NCBI RefSeq assembly: GCF_030409555.1
Contig: NZ_JAUFPU010000018.1
Coordinates: forward strand, 907,143 to 971,142
Length of the DNA: 64,000 nucleotides
Source of the DNA: Chitinimonas viridis
GTDB taxonomy: Bacteria > Pseudomonadota > Gammaproteobacteria > Burkholderiales > Chitinimonadaceae
Reading direction: 5' to 3'
The notes beneath the pieces are model-generated. The model ran no database searches. It saw only the letters and a list, made by a program, of their open reading frames with translations, and was not told where the DNA came from. Position numbers and translations under genes: made by a program. How positions within the stretch are numbered: the first letter of the stretch is position 1; each line of letters opens with the position of its first letter. Shown here piece by piece: positions 54,801-63,208 of this stretch.

Positions 54801-55955
54801 CTGCAGCGACTGCCCAGGCCGGCTGCCGCCGTAGTCGCCCTTGGGCCGCAGACCATGGCCATCGCCCAGGTATTTGCCGACCTGTTGGGGCTGCCACAGG
54901 TGGGGCCGGACGAGGATTTCTTTACCCTGGGCGGGCACTCCCTGCTGGCCCTGCGGCTGGTGGCGCAGCTGGAAACCCTGCTGGGTTGCCGCCTGCCCCT
55001 GGCTGCCGTGTTCGAGCATGCCACCCCGGCCGGCCTGGCCGGCCAGGTCGGCCGCTTGGCTGCCGAGCCGGTGCTGGGAGCTGCGGGGCTGGTGGAGATA
55101 CGCCGGGGCGATACGCGGCAACCTTTGTTCATGCTGCCCGGTGGCCGTGGCGGTATGGCGGAGATGACCCTGTATGCCCGCCTGATGCAGCACCTGGCCG
55201 GTGACAGGGCAGTCTATGGCCTGCTGCTGGACGATGCCGGCCCCTTGCCCAAGTCGGTGAGCGAGGCAGCGGCCCGGCATATTGCCACCCTGCGCCAGCA
55301 ACAGCCCCAGGGGCCGTATGCGCTGGCGGGCGAATGCGTGGGCGGGGTGCTGGCCTACGAGATGGCCGGGCAGTTGCAGGCGCAGGGCGAGACGGTGGCC
55401 CTGCTGCTGTTGCTGGATAGCTGGTGCCCTACGCCGTGGCGGCGCTGGCACTGGCGCTGCTGGCAGCAACCCAGCTTGTTGTGGCGCTTACGGCTGCCGT
55501 TGGCACGCTTGGGCTGGCTGGATTTCTGGGCAGCCTGGCGCGGGCATGTCCGCCAGCGGCCGGCTTTCCGTCCGCGCCGCAGCCTGCATTATTTCTATCA
55601 CGTCGCCCTCACCCAGGGCCGGATTGCCGCCGCCTGGTGGCGCAAGCTGGCGCAGGTGGGCCGGGCCGAGGCGGGCCAGGAGGCCCGCCATGCCCAGGGA
55701 GCGAACCATATTGCCCAGGCCATGCGCTACCGGCCCAGGCCGCTGGATCTGCCAGTGCAGTTGCTGCTGTCGCAGGCCAACCAACAGGCGGGCTTGGCGC
55801 GCGACTGGCAGGCCCTGCTGGGCGGGCGACTGCGTTGCTGGGTGGCGCCGGGCGACCATGAATCGTATCTGCGTGATACCCCGCAAGCCACAGCCCAGGT
55901 GCTGTCGGCCTGTCTGGCTGCCACGCTGGCAAGCAAGGAGCAACACCATGGATAA
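51870..55955 (+). CDS. One-module NRPS: C-A-T-TE, cysteine thioesterase
   Basis: A 1361-residue synthetase. Condensation domain (about 30-450) with HHHLAFDGWS at about 165. Adenylation domain (about 490-970) with FTSGSTGTPKG at about 637, YGPTEN, GYRVEPGEIEAVL and TPTGKLDRATL. Carrier domain with FFTLGGHSLLAL at about 1021. Thioesterase with AGECVGG: the nucleophile position (about 1156) is Cys, not Ser; acid (LLLLDSW) and His (PGDHESYL) are in place. Reading the substrate pocket by alignment to GrsA gives D-A-F-W-L-G-C-T-F-K, close to valine codes. The start at ATG 51870 lacks a clear ribosome binding site and relies on overlap with the radical SAM gene; a GTG at 51834 is possible. The condensation domain at the front suggests it accepts an acyl or aminoacyl group from the free ACP. 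Confidence 0.9.
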   Translation: MADSAATHAGHAARWGAVRAGLQAQRQAPPLARQDRSGPLPASFAQQRLWLLEQLSGPSAQHNLCVSLRLRGPLHTSALQHSLALLLERHEALRTTLYLDDGVLLQRIHPATGFHLQLHQVADEAALAELARTEAATPFDLNRPPLLRASLLQLDAQQHCLLLTHHHLAFDGWSFEVFMAELGQLYGPLAQGMPAQLPPLQWQYADYAAWQRGWLQGEPLERLQAYWLARMAGPPAALQLPADKPAGGVAQRRGACVQFDLSPVLSQACRAMAAQEGVTLFVLLLAAYQTLLYRHGGQADIVVGTPVANRNRRELQGLVGLLVNTLPLRSQMQGEASFRGLLGQLRQTVLEAYRHQDMPFELLVQALPLPRQPHVPPLVQTLFAYLNLPPSGWSLPGLAVAADNVANGTARMDLSLTLWERDGCLGGQLEYDCDRFTPAAASRMLAQWQTLLAAAVAEPGLSLDALPLLTPQALELAWRQGCGPRPDYPRDSSIPACFDTWAEAQPEAPALVCGGQMLSYGALARRANQLAHSLAGQVSPGALVGICLPAGVDYIVAMLAVLKCGAAFVPLLQDEPAGRVLAALGGRPLAVVLSHAGFAPQLAGLAPVQLLDATARAGLPETPPLRPVAADDLAYVMFTSGSTGTPKGVCTPHRGVLRLVLGANYADLGPGHTLLQLAPLAFDAATFEVWGALLNGARLVLPPMPRPSLGEIAGLIRQHGVTTLWLTTGLFEAMQDAEPAALALPGQLLVGGDVLSPGHARRYLQGLPAGRLINCYGPTENTTFSTFHTVTLADTEGAIPLGRPVSHTDVHILDSLGQPVPCGVVGEAWLGGDGLMRGYLGQPEATAAALQSLPLAHGQPLYRSGDLMRWREDGTLAFVGRVDGQLKLRGYRVEPGEIEAVLASHPLVARALVCAAPSRQQLQAHVVAVPASPDEANLRSLLLAYLRERLPAPLQPSELWLHASLPLTPTGKLDRATLQRLPRPAAAVVALGPQTMAIAQVFADLLGLPQVGPDEDFFTLGGHSLLALRLVAQLETLLGCRLPLAAVFEHATPAGLAGQVGRLAAEPVLGAAGLVEIRRGDTRQPLFMLPGGRGGMAEMTLYARLMQHLAGDRAVYGLLLDDAGPLPKSVSEAAARHIATLRQQQPQGPYALAGECVGGVLAYEMAGQLQAQGETVALLLLLDSWCPTPWRRWHWRCWQQPSLLWRLRLPLARLGWLDFWAAWRGHVRQRPAFRPRRSLHYFYHVALTQGRIAAAWWRKLAQVGRAEAGQEARHAQGANHIAQAMRYRPRPLDLPVQLLLSQANQQAGLARDWQALLGGRLRCWVAPGDHESYLRDTPQATAQVLSACLAATLASKEQHHG

Positions 55956-57114
55956 GACCAAGGGGCCGCGGTTGGATCAGCAGGCCTTTGAAAAACTGCG
56001 CCGCATTGCGCCCAATATCCTGGCCAGCCGGCGGGCCGAGCTGACCGGCGCCGAACAGGCGCGGCCGGTGCCCGAGGAAGTGGCCTTCAAGCTGACCAAC
56101 CGCTGCGACCTGCGCTGCAGCCATTGCTATCAGTGGAATGAGGCGGGCTACCACCGCATGCTGCCGGCCGGTGCCAAGGGGGGAGACATGGACCTGGCGG
56201 TCATCGCCAAGGTGTTGGCTGCTACCCGTGCCCGCAAAAGCAATGTCTACCTATGGGGGGGAGAGCCGCTGGTCTATCGCGATTGGGATGGCCTGGTCAA
56301 CCTGCTGGTGGCAGACCCGCGCTGGGTGGCCCTGTGTACCAACGGCACCCTGATAGAGAAGCGACTGCCGGGCCTGTTGCAGCTGTCGGCACAGCTGGAG
56401 GTATCGGTCTCGCTCGATGGCTTCGAGGCCGAACATGATGCTGTCCGTGGTCAGGGCAGCTTTGCCCGCTCGCTGCAGGGCTTGCGCACGCTGCTGGCGG
56501 CGCAGCGGGCGGGCGACTACCGGGGCGAGATCACCGTGAACTTCCTGATTACCGACCCCATGGTGGCCCGCATGGCCGAGTTTGTGACCTGGCTGGAGCA
56601 GGAGGGCGTGGGTACGGTCTATGTCAGCTTTCCCTGGTTTTTGTCGGACGAGGCCAATGCCAGGATGGATGACTACCACCAGCGCCACTTCGGTACGCCC
56701 CAGGTGTTTGGCCGGCCCAGCTGGTATTCCTATAACTACCGGCTGGCAGCCGATCAGCTGGCCGCGCTGGCGCAGGGCATGGCGGCGCTCGATGCCCGCC
56801 ATGGCCCCATCAAGCTGCGCTACAACCCGTCCCTGAGTGCGGCCGAGCTGCCGGCCTTTATCGGTGGCAGCGATGTGCCGGCGCAGAACAAGCAGCGCTG
56901 CCAGTCGCTTGCCACCCGCATGGATGTGTTCCCGGATGGGGAGGTGGTGTCCTGCAAGTTCTTCCCCGAGTTCCGCATGGGCAACCTGGCGCAGCAGGAG
57001 GTGGAGGCCGTCTGGCTGGGGCCACGCTTTCGCCAGCAGCGGGAGACGCTGGCGCGCTGTGGCCTGATGCCGGTGTGCGCCAAGTGCAATCTGCTCTATA
57101 CCCGTGGGGGCTGA
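55948..57114 (+). CDS. Radical SAM/SPASM enzyme 2
   Basis: The 388-residue protein has CDLRCSHCYQWNE (CxxxCxxC), WGGEPLVYRDW and a SPASM-type end with CQSLATRMDVFPDGEVVSCK and CGLMPVCAKCNLLY. AAGGAGCAACACC precedes the ATG at 55948, which overlaps the NRPS stop by eight bases. It is only distantly similar to enzyme 1, so the two probably perform different steps. Confidence 0.88.
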   Translation: MDKTKGPRLDQQAFEKLRRIAPNILASRRAELTGAEQARPVPEEVAFKLTNRCDLRCSHCYQWNEAGYHRMLPAGAKGGDMDLAVIAKVLAATRARKSNVYLWGGEPLVYRDWDGLVNLLVADPRWVALCTNGTLIEKRLPGLLQLSAQLEVSVSLDGFEAEHDAVRGQGSFARSLQGLRTLLAAQRAGDYRGEITVNFLITDPMVARMAEFVTWLEQEGVGTVYVSFPWFLSDEANARMDDYHQRHFGTPQVFGRPSWYSYNYRLAADQLAALAQGMAALDARHGPIKLRYNPSLSAAELPAFIGGSDVPAQNKQRCQSLATRMDVFPDGEVVSCKFFPEFRMGNLAQQEVEAVWLGPRFRQQRETLARCGLMPVCAKCNLLYTRGG

Positions 57115-57115
57115 G

Positions 57116-57973
57116 ATGGCCGGGCAGCCGCAGTTACAGAAGCGCCTGGACCTCGCCTGTCCACCCGCCATCTCGGTGGTCATTCCCTGCTACAACTCGG
57201 CCGATACCCTGGCGGAGACGGTAGCCAGCGTGCTGGCGCAAAGCCGCCCGGCCAGCGAGATCATACTGGTGGACGATGGCAGCGTGGATGAAACGGCCGC
57301 ACTGATCGCCTCCCTGCAGCAGCGCCATGGCGGACGGCTGCGCACGGCATGGCAGGCCAATGCCGGGGTGGCGGCGGCCCGCAACCTGGGCATGGCGATG
57401 GCCCAAGGCCCCTATGTGCTGCCGCTGGACGCCGACGACAGCCTGCACCCGGCCATGCTGGCTGAATGCGGTGCCATGCTGGATGCCGATGCCAGCCTGG
57501 ACCTGGTCTACACCGACCGGCAGGATTTCGGCGACAGCGAGCGCCGCTGGACATCGGGACGATTCGAGCTGGCCCGCTTGAAGTATTTCAACCAGCTGGC
57601 CTATTGCGGCTTGTACCGCCGTAGCCTGTGGCAGGCCGTGGGGGGCTACCGGGTCAATGTCAGCGGTTTTGACGACTGGGACTTCTGGCTGGCGGCCGCC
57701 CTGCACGGTGCGCGTGCCCGGCATCTGGCGGCGCCCTATCTCTTGCATCGGCGGCGGCGACAGTCGCAGCTATGGGACATCCTGCCCCGCTACGAGGCCC
57801 TGCATGCCCAGATCATGCTGAATAATCCTGTTGCCTATGGCGAGGCCGAACTCGCGGCGGCACGCCGCTACCTGGCCGATGGCAGCCCGGCGGCCGTACT
57901 GTCGGCGGCACGCCGCGTGTTTCTGCATCATTACTATGCCGACTACCCCGAGGACTTGCCTTGCGTATCCTGA
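57116..57973 (+). CDS. Family 2 glycosyltransferase
   Basis: A 285-residue GT-A enzyme with PPAISVVIPCYNSADTLAET, ILVDDGSVDETA and LPLDADDSLHPAM (DxD). It lacks membrane helices. The ATG at 57116 comes one base after the radical SAM stop; a GTG at 57104 is possible. It probably adds a sugar to the product of the cluster. Confidence 0.88.
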   Translation: MAGQPQLQKRLDLACPPAISVVIPCYNSADTLAETVASVLAQSRPASEIILVDDGSVDETAALIASLQQRHGGRLRTAWQANAGVAAARNLGMAMAQGPYVLPLDADDSLHPAMLAECGAMLDADASLDLVYTDRQDFGDSERRWTSGRFELARLKYFNQLAYCGLYRRSLWQAVGGYRVNVSGFDDWDFWLAAALHGARARHLAAPYLLHRRRRQSQLWDILPRYEALHAQIMLNNPVAYGEAELAAARRYLADGSPAAVLSAARRVFLHHYYADYPEDLPCVS

Positions 57974-58908
57974 TTACCGGCGCCAGCGGCCAGATAGGCT
58001 GCAACCTGGCGCTACGCTGCCTGGCGGCAGGCCACACCGTGCATGGCGTGGACCAGCGCCCCAATGGCTGGTGCGATGCCTACCCCGTGTTGCTACATGA
58101 CCTGACCCGGCCCGGTACGCCCGGCCTGCTGACCACGCAGCTGGCGGCCTGGGGCAAGCCTGATGTGGTGGTGCATCTGGCGGCCCATGCCAAGGTGCAT
58201 CAGCTGGTGCTGGAGCCCGACAAGGCCATGGAAAACATGGTCATGACCCAGCAGGTGCTGGAGTTCTGCCGGCAGCATGGCCTGCCCCTCGTCTTCAGCA
58301 GCAGCCGCGAGGTCTATGGCAATGCCAGGCGCGATATCACCGCCGAGGCGGATGCCGATTTTGCGCTGGCTGCCAGTACCTATGCAGCCAGCAAGCTGGC
58401 GGGCGAAGCGCTGGTCTACAGCTATGCCCGCTGCTACGGCCTGCCCTATCTGGTATTCCGGCTCAGCAATGTCTACGGCCGCTACGACAACGACCTGGGC
58501 CGCATGGAGCGGGTCATACCGCTGTTCATGCACAAGCTGCAGCAGGGCGAGGCGCTGACGCTGTTCGGCGCGGACAAGGTGCTGGATTTCACCTATGTCG
58601 ACGACTGCGTGGAGGGGCTGTTCCTGGGCATACAGGCCCTGCAGGCAGGTGAGGTACGCGACCAGACCTTCAATCTGGCCAGGGGCGAGGGCCACAGCCT
58701 GCGGCAGCTGGCCGATTACCTGGCCGGGCTGCTGGGGCGGGCGGCCCAGGTGGTGGAGGCGCCCAGCCAGGCTGGCGAGATCAGCCGCTATGTGGCCAAT
58801 CTGGAGCTAGCCCGCCGGCTGCTGGGCTATGCCCCCCAGGTATCGCTGCCCGAGGGGCTGCGGCGCAGCCTGGCCTGGTCGCGCAGTTGGGCGGCGGCGC
58901 ACGGATAG
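57961..58908 (+). CDS. NAD-dependent sugar epimerase/dehydratase
   Basis: This 315-residue extended SDR has ITGASGQIG, the catalytic YAASK and FSSSREVYG, and DFTYVDDCVEGLFL. The start is TTG at 57961, with GAGG eight bases upstream, overlapping the glycosyltransferase end by 13 bases. Together with the sugar dehydrogenase at 45596 it points to a dedicated NDP-sugar. It is the last gene of the operon; no intrinsic terminator was seen before the repeat at 59007. Confidence 0.88.
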   Translation: MRILITGASGQIGCNLALRCLAAGHTVHGVDQRPNGWCDAYPVLLHDLTRPGTPGLLTTQLAAWGKPDVVVHLAAHAKVHQLVLEPDKAMENMVMTQQVLEFCRQHGLPLVFSSSREVYGNARRDITAEADADFALAASTYAASKLAGEALVYSYARCYGLPYLVFRLSNVYGRYDNDLGRMERVIPLFMHKLQQGEALTLFGADKVLDFTYVDDCVEGLFLGIQALQAGEVRDQTFNLARGEGHSLRQLADYLAGLLGRAAQVVEAPSQAGEISRYVANLELARRLLGYAPQVSLPEGLRRSLAWSRSWAAAHG

Positions 58909-59006
58909 CCTTGGTGCAGCTTCTTACGGCGGCCCAGGCCGGGAGGGGCGTATCGCGAGTGCGGATGGTCTATATCTAATTGCCCGGCTAACCGGCCGTG
59001 ATAATA

Positions 59007-59132
59007 AGAGCCGCTAACAAAACCCGGCGCAGCGGTTCTGGCCAGGTGTGCAAACGTAGGCGCGTGCAGCAGACTGTACGTGGGTACGGCAAGTTTGCAC
59101 AACAAGGCCAGAAGGGTTTTGTTAGCGGCTCC
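59007..59132. mobile_element. 126-bp MITE-like element, copy B
   Basis: Terminal inverted repeats AGAGCCGCTAACAAAACCC (left) and the complement of GGAGCCGCTAACAAAACCC (right). The same element as 25519-25644 but inverted, about 85% identical by hand. It ends 13 bases before the ATG of the transporter binding-protein gene and so forms its 5' leader, with the SD immediately after it. Confidence 0.85.
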
Positions 59133-59145
59133 AAGGAGACCCACC

Positions 59146-60291
59146 ATGCACGCACGCACGCTCTCTATCGCTGTTGCCGCCGCACTGGCAGGCAACACCC
59201 TGGCCGCACCACTACAGGCGCTGGGCAAGCCCGAAGGCAAGCTCAACATCATTGCCTGGCCAGGCTATATAGAGCGCGGCGAGACCGACAAGAACTACGA
59301 CTGGGTAAGCGGCTTCGAGAAAGCCACCGGCTGCAAGGTCAACGTCAAGACGGCGGCTACCTCGGACGAAATGGTCAGCCTGATGAACCAGGGCGGCTAC
59401 GACCTGGTGACCGCCTCGGGGGACGCCAGCCTGCGGCTGATCTACGGCAAGAAGGTGCAGGAGGTGAACCTGAAACTGGTGCCCGCCTATGCCACCGTCG
59501 ATAGCCGCCTGCAGCACGCGCCCTGGCACAAGGTGGATGGCAAGCACTATGGCGTGCCCTACCAGTGGGGGGCCAATTTCCTGGCTTACAACACCAAGAT
59601 CTTTCCCAAGGCGCCCGATAGCTGGGGCGTGGTGTTCGACGAGCAGAAACTGCCGGACGGCAAGACCAACAAGGGCCGGGTGCAGGCCTACGATGGGGCC
59701 ATCTATGTGGCGGATGCCGCGCTCTACCTGATGCACAAGAATCCCGCACTGGGCATCAAGGACCCCTACGAGTTGACCGAGACCCAGTATGCCGAGGTGC
59801 TCAAACTGCTGCGGGCGCAGAAGCAGCTGATCCATCGCTACTGGCACGATGTGACTGTACAGATGAACGATTTCAAGAACGAGGGGGTGGCGGCCAGCAG
59901 TGCCTGGGGCTACCAGATCAATGCCTTGCAGGCGGAGAAATTCCCCATTGAAGGTGTGATACCCAAGGAAGGCGCTACCGGCTGGGCCGATACCACCATG
60001 CTGCATGCCGATGCCAAGAACCCGGTCTGCGCCTACAAGTGGATGGAGCATTCGCTCAACCGCAAGCTGCAATCGTCACTTGCCGAATGGTTTGGCTCCA
60101 ACCCTGCCGTACCAGCCGCCTGCAAGGACAAGGTGCCTGGCGGCAGTGACTTCTGCAAGAGCAATGGTTTCGACCGCATCGCCCAGATACGCTTCTGGAA
60201 AACCCCGCAGGCCAAGTGCAGCACCCAGGCCAGCTGCGTGCCCTATAGCCGCTGGACGGCCGACTACATCGCCATCATGGGCGGCCGCTGA
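59146..60291 (+). CDS. Polyamine ABC transporter substrate-binding protein (YdcS-like)
   Basis: The 381-residue protein has a signal peptide (MHARTLSIAVAAALAGNTLA) and a PotD-type fold: KLNIIAWPGYIERGETDKNY, YDLVTASGDASL, GVPYQWGANFLAYN. It resembles YdcS more than PotD in length and in its C-terminal cysteine pairs (CKDKVPGGSDFC). AAGGAG lies ten bases upstream of the ATG, just outside the MITE end. Downstream genes make a complete transporter, with an aldehyde dehydrogenase for polyamine breakdown. Confidence 0.88.
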   Translation: MHARTLSIAVAAALAGNTLAAPLQALGKPEGKLNIIAWPGYIERGETDKNYDWVSGFEKATGCKVNVKTAATSDEMVSLMNQGGYDLVTASGDASLRLIYGKKVQEVNLKLVPAYATVDSRLQHAPWHKVDGKHYGVPYQWGANFLAYNTKIFPKAPDSWGVVFDEQKLPDGKTNKGRVQAYDGAIYVADAALYLMHKNPALGIKDPYELTETQYAEVLKLLRAQKQLIHRYWHDVTVQMNDFKNEGVAASSAWGYQINALQAEKFPIEGVIPKEGATGWADTTMLHADAKNPVCAYKWMEHSLNRKLQSSLAEWFGSNPAVPAACKDKVPGGSDFCKSNGFDRIAQIRFWKTPQAKCSTQASCVPYSRWTADYIAIMGGR

Positions 60292-60346
60292 TGCCGGTGG
60301 GCTGTCCTCTGCCCGATTGCTCCGCGGCTGCTGCGCGCACCGCTCT

Positions 60347-60378
60347 CCTGGCCGACCCCACGGTTGGCCAGGTTTTTT
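60347..60378 (+). terminator. Intrinsic attenuator between binding protein and ATPase genes
   Basis: CCTGGCC pairs with GGCCAGG, then six T residues. Placed after the first gene, it would keep the binding protein more abundant than the membrane components, as is common in ABC operons. Confidence 0.85.
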
Positions 60379-60397
60379 GCCCGCCACAGGTAGTGTG

Positions 60398-61408
60398 ATG
60401 AATCATGCCGTCGAGTTCCAACAGGTATCGCGGGTATTCGATACCGTCCATGCCGTGGACAGAGTCGATCTTACCGTCGCCGAAGGCGAATTCTTTTCCA
60501 TGCTGGGGCCCTCGGGCTCGGGCAAGACCACCTGCCTGCGGCTGATTGCAGGCTTTGAGCAGGCCAGTGCCGGCTGTATCCGCATCCATGGCCGCGACGC
60601 TGCCGGGGTGCCGCCCTATGAGCGCGATGTGAACACGGTGTTCCAGGACTATGCCCTGTTCCCGCACATGAGCGTGCTGGACAATGTGGCCTATGGCCTG
60701 ATGGTACGGGGAGTGGCGCGTGCAGTGCGGCACAGGCAGGCAGAACACATGCTGGCCATGGTCAAGCTGGCCGATTTCGGCGGCCGCAGGCCGGCGGCAT
60801 TGTCGGGCGGCCAGCGCCAGCGGGTAGCCCTGGCCCGCGCCCTGATTAACCAGCCCCGCGTGCTGCTGCTGGACGAACCCCTGGGCGCACTGGACCTCAA
60901 GCTGCGCGAGGCCATGCAGACCGAACTCAAGGCCTTGCAGCGGCAGCTGGGCATCACCTTTGTCTACGTCACCCACGATCAGGGCGAGGCCCTGTCGATG
61001 TCGGATCGGGTGGCTGTGTTCAAGCAGGGCCGCATCGAGCAGCTCTCCAGCCCGCGCGAGCTGTACAACCGGCCGCGTACCGCCTTCGTGGCCGACTTCG
61101 TCGGCGGCGCCAATGTCATCGATGCCAGCCTGGCCCAGAGCCTGATCGGCAGGGCGCAAGCATTCTCGGTGCGGCCGGAACAGATGGATTTCGTCAGCGA
61201 GGGCGATGGTGGCATCCAGCTGACCGGTACCCTGGTGGATGTGCAGTACCACGGTGCGGTCAGCCGCTACCAGGTGGCACTGGCCGATGGCCGGCAACTG
61301 GCGGTAAGCCGCCCCAACCTGCTTGATGCCACGCAGGTAGCGCCCGAGCCCGGCCAGGCTGTGACGGTGGGCTGGCCTGCCCACGCCATGGTCATGCTGG
61401 AAGCCTGA
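60398..61408 (+). CDS. Polyamine ABC transporter ATP-binding protein (YdcT/PotA-like)
   Basis: A 336-residue ABC ATPase with Walker A GPSGSGKTT, signature LSGGQRQRVALARAL, Walker B VLLLDEPLGALD and a C-terminal TOBE domain (FSVRPEQMDF, GTLVDVQYHG). It powers the import complex with the two permeases that follow. Confidence 0.93.
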   Translation: MNHAVEFQQVSRVFDTVHAVDRVDLTVAEGEFFSMLGPSGSGKTTCLRLIAGFEQASAGCIRIHGRDAAGVPPYERDVNTVFQDYALFPHMSVLDNVAYGLMVRGVARAVRHRQAEHMLAMVKLADFGGRRPAALSGGQRQRVALARALINQPRVLLLDEPLGALDLKLREAMQTELKALQRQLGITFVYVTHDQGEALSMSDRVAVFKQGRIEQLSSPRELYNRPRTAFVADFVGGANVIDASLAQSLIGRAQAFSVRPEQMDFVSEGDGGIQLTGTLVDVQYHGAVSRYQVALADGRQLAVSRPNLLDATQVAPEPGQAVTVGWPAHAMVMLEA

Positions 61409-61411
61409 GCC

Positions 61412-62389
61412 ATGGCTATCGAAGCCCCCGACCCGCTGCACCAGCATGGCCTGCCCACTGCCGGCATCAGGCGGCGCCTGGCCAGCTTGCTGTACCGGCG
61501 CCAGACCCTGTTGCTGCTATTGCTGCTGACGCCGCCCCTGCTGTGGTTTGGGGTGGTCTACCTGGGTTCGCTGCTGGCCCTGCTGATGCAGAGCTTCTAT
61601 ACCTTTGACGACTTCACCATGGCGGTGACGCCCGAACTGACGCTGGCCAACTTCCGCGCCATTGCCGACCCGGCCAACCCGCTGTTCGGTGCCAATATCG
61701 ATATCGTGCTGCGCACCCTGGGCATGGCGGCTGCCGTGACGGTGGCCTGTGCCCTGATCGCCTTTCCCATCGCCTATTACATGGCCCGCTACGCCAGGGG
61801 GTGGCAGAAAGGCTTTTTCTATATCGCGGTCATGGCGCCCATGTGGGCCAGCTATATCGTCAAGGCCTATTCCTGGACCGTGATCCTGGCCAAGGGCGGC
61901 ATCGTCTACTGGCTGGGGCAGGCGCTGGGGCTGAATGCCTTGCTGGAGGCCGTGCTGAGCCTGCCGATGGTGGGCGGCAGCTCGCTCTCCACCAGCAACC
62001 TGGGGCGCTTCATGGTATTCACCTATATCTGGCTGCCCTTCATGATACTGCCCATACAGGCGGCGCTGGAGCGGGTGCCGCTGTCGCTCCTGCAGGCATC
62101 CAGCGACCTGGGCGCACGGCCGGCACAGACTTTCCGCACCGTCATGCTGCCGCTGGCCTTCCCTGGTGTGGTGGCGGGCTCCATCTTCACCTTCAGCCTG
62201 ACTCTGGGCGACTTTATCGTGCCGCAGCTGGTGGGGCCGCCCGGCCTGTTCATCGGCAACTATGTCTACACCATGCAGGGCGCGGTGGGGAACATCCCCA
62301 TGGCAGCGGCCTTTACTGTGGTGCCTGTGGTGCTGATCAGCCTGTACCTGGCCCTGGCCAGGCGTCTGGGAGCCTTCGATGCACTCTGA
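61412..62389 (+). CDS. Polyamine ABC transporter permease (YdcU/PotB-like)
   Basis: The 325-residue membrane protein has six helices and the EAA-type coupling loop near [20 protein letters not shown] followed by [20 protein letters not shown]. It starts three bases after the ATPase stop and overlaps the second permease by 11 bases. Confidence 0.92.
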   Translation: MAIEAPDPLHQHGLPTAGIRRRLASLLYRRQTLLLLLLLTPPLLWFGVVYLGSLLALLMQSFYTFDDFTMAVTPELTLANFRAIADPANPLFGANIDIVLRTLGMAAAVTVACALIAFPIAYYMARYARGWQKGFFYIAVMAPMWASYIVKAYSWTVILAKGGIVYWLGQALGLNALLEAVLSLPMVGGSSLSTSNLGRFMVFTYIWLPFMILPIQAALERVPLSLLQASSDLGARPAQTFRTVMLPLAFPGVVAGSIFTFSLTLGDFIVPQLVGPPGLFIGNYVYTMQGAVGNIPMAAAFTVVPVVLISLYLALARRLGAFDAL

Positions 62390-63188
62390 AGCCCGTGCCC
62401 CCTTGTGGCTCAAGCTGCTGGCCTATGGCGGCCTGGCCTTCCTGCATTTCCCCATCGTGGTGATTGCGCTGTATGCCTTCAACACCGAGGAATCCGCCTA
62501 CAGCTTCCCCCTGCAGGGCTTTACCCTGGACTGGTTTGCCGCCGCCTTCGGCCGAGACGATGTGCTTGCCGCCATCTGGCTGTCGGTCAAGGTGGCTGCC
62601 GTGGCCACCCTGGCATCGCTGCTGCTGGGCACCATGGCGGCAGCGGCCTTGTACCGCCGCAGGTTCTGGGGCAAGGAGGCGCTGACCCTGATGCTGATAC
62701 TGCCGATAGCCCTGCCCGGCATCATCACCGGCATCGCCCTGCTGTCGGCCTTCAAGCTGCTGGCCTGGGAGCCCTCGTTCTGGACCATCGCCATCGGCCA
62801 CGCCACCTTCTGCGTGGTGGTGGTCTACAACAATGTGATTGCCCGCTTCCGCCGTAGCTCGCACAGCCTGGTCGAAGCCTCCATGGATCTGGGGGCCGAC
62901 GGCTTCACCACCTTTCGCCATGTGGTGCTGCCGCAGCTGGCCACCGCCTTGCTGGCTGGCGGGTTGCTGGCCTTCGCCCTCAGCTTTGACGAGATCATCG
63001 TGACCACCTTCACGGCCGGCCACGAACGCACCCTGCCCATCTGGCTGCTCAACCAGCTGGGCCGGCCGCGTGATGTACCGATTACCAATGTGGTGGCGCT
63101 GACGGTGATGCTGATCACCATGGTTCCCGTCATCGCCGCCTGGAAGCTGACCCAGGGCACCGAAGCGGTGGCGGGCAGCGGCAAGTAG
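62379..63188 (+). CDS. Polyamine ABC transporter permease (YdcV/PotC-like)
   Basis: The 269-residue six-helix permease has the coupling loop [20 protein letters not shown] and then [20 protein letters not shown]. It completes the importer; the aldehyde dehydrogenase follows after 20 bases. Confidence 0.92.
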   Translation: MHSEARAPLWLKLLAYGGLAFLHFPIVVIALYAFNTEESAYSFPLQGFTLDWFAAAFGRDDVLAAIWLSVKVAAVATLASLLLGTMAAAALYRRRFWGKEALTLMLILPIALPGIITGIALLSAFKLLAWEPSFWTIAIGHATFCVVVVYNNVIARFRRSSHSLVEASMDLGADGFTTFRHVVLPQLATALLAGGLLAFALSFDEIIVTTFTAGHERTLPIWLLNQLGRPRDVPITNVVALTVMLITMVPVIAAWKLTQGTEAVAGSGK

Positions 63189-63208
63189 CGTGCTTATCTG
63201 GAGACACC

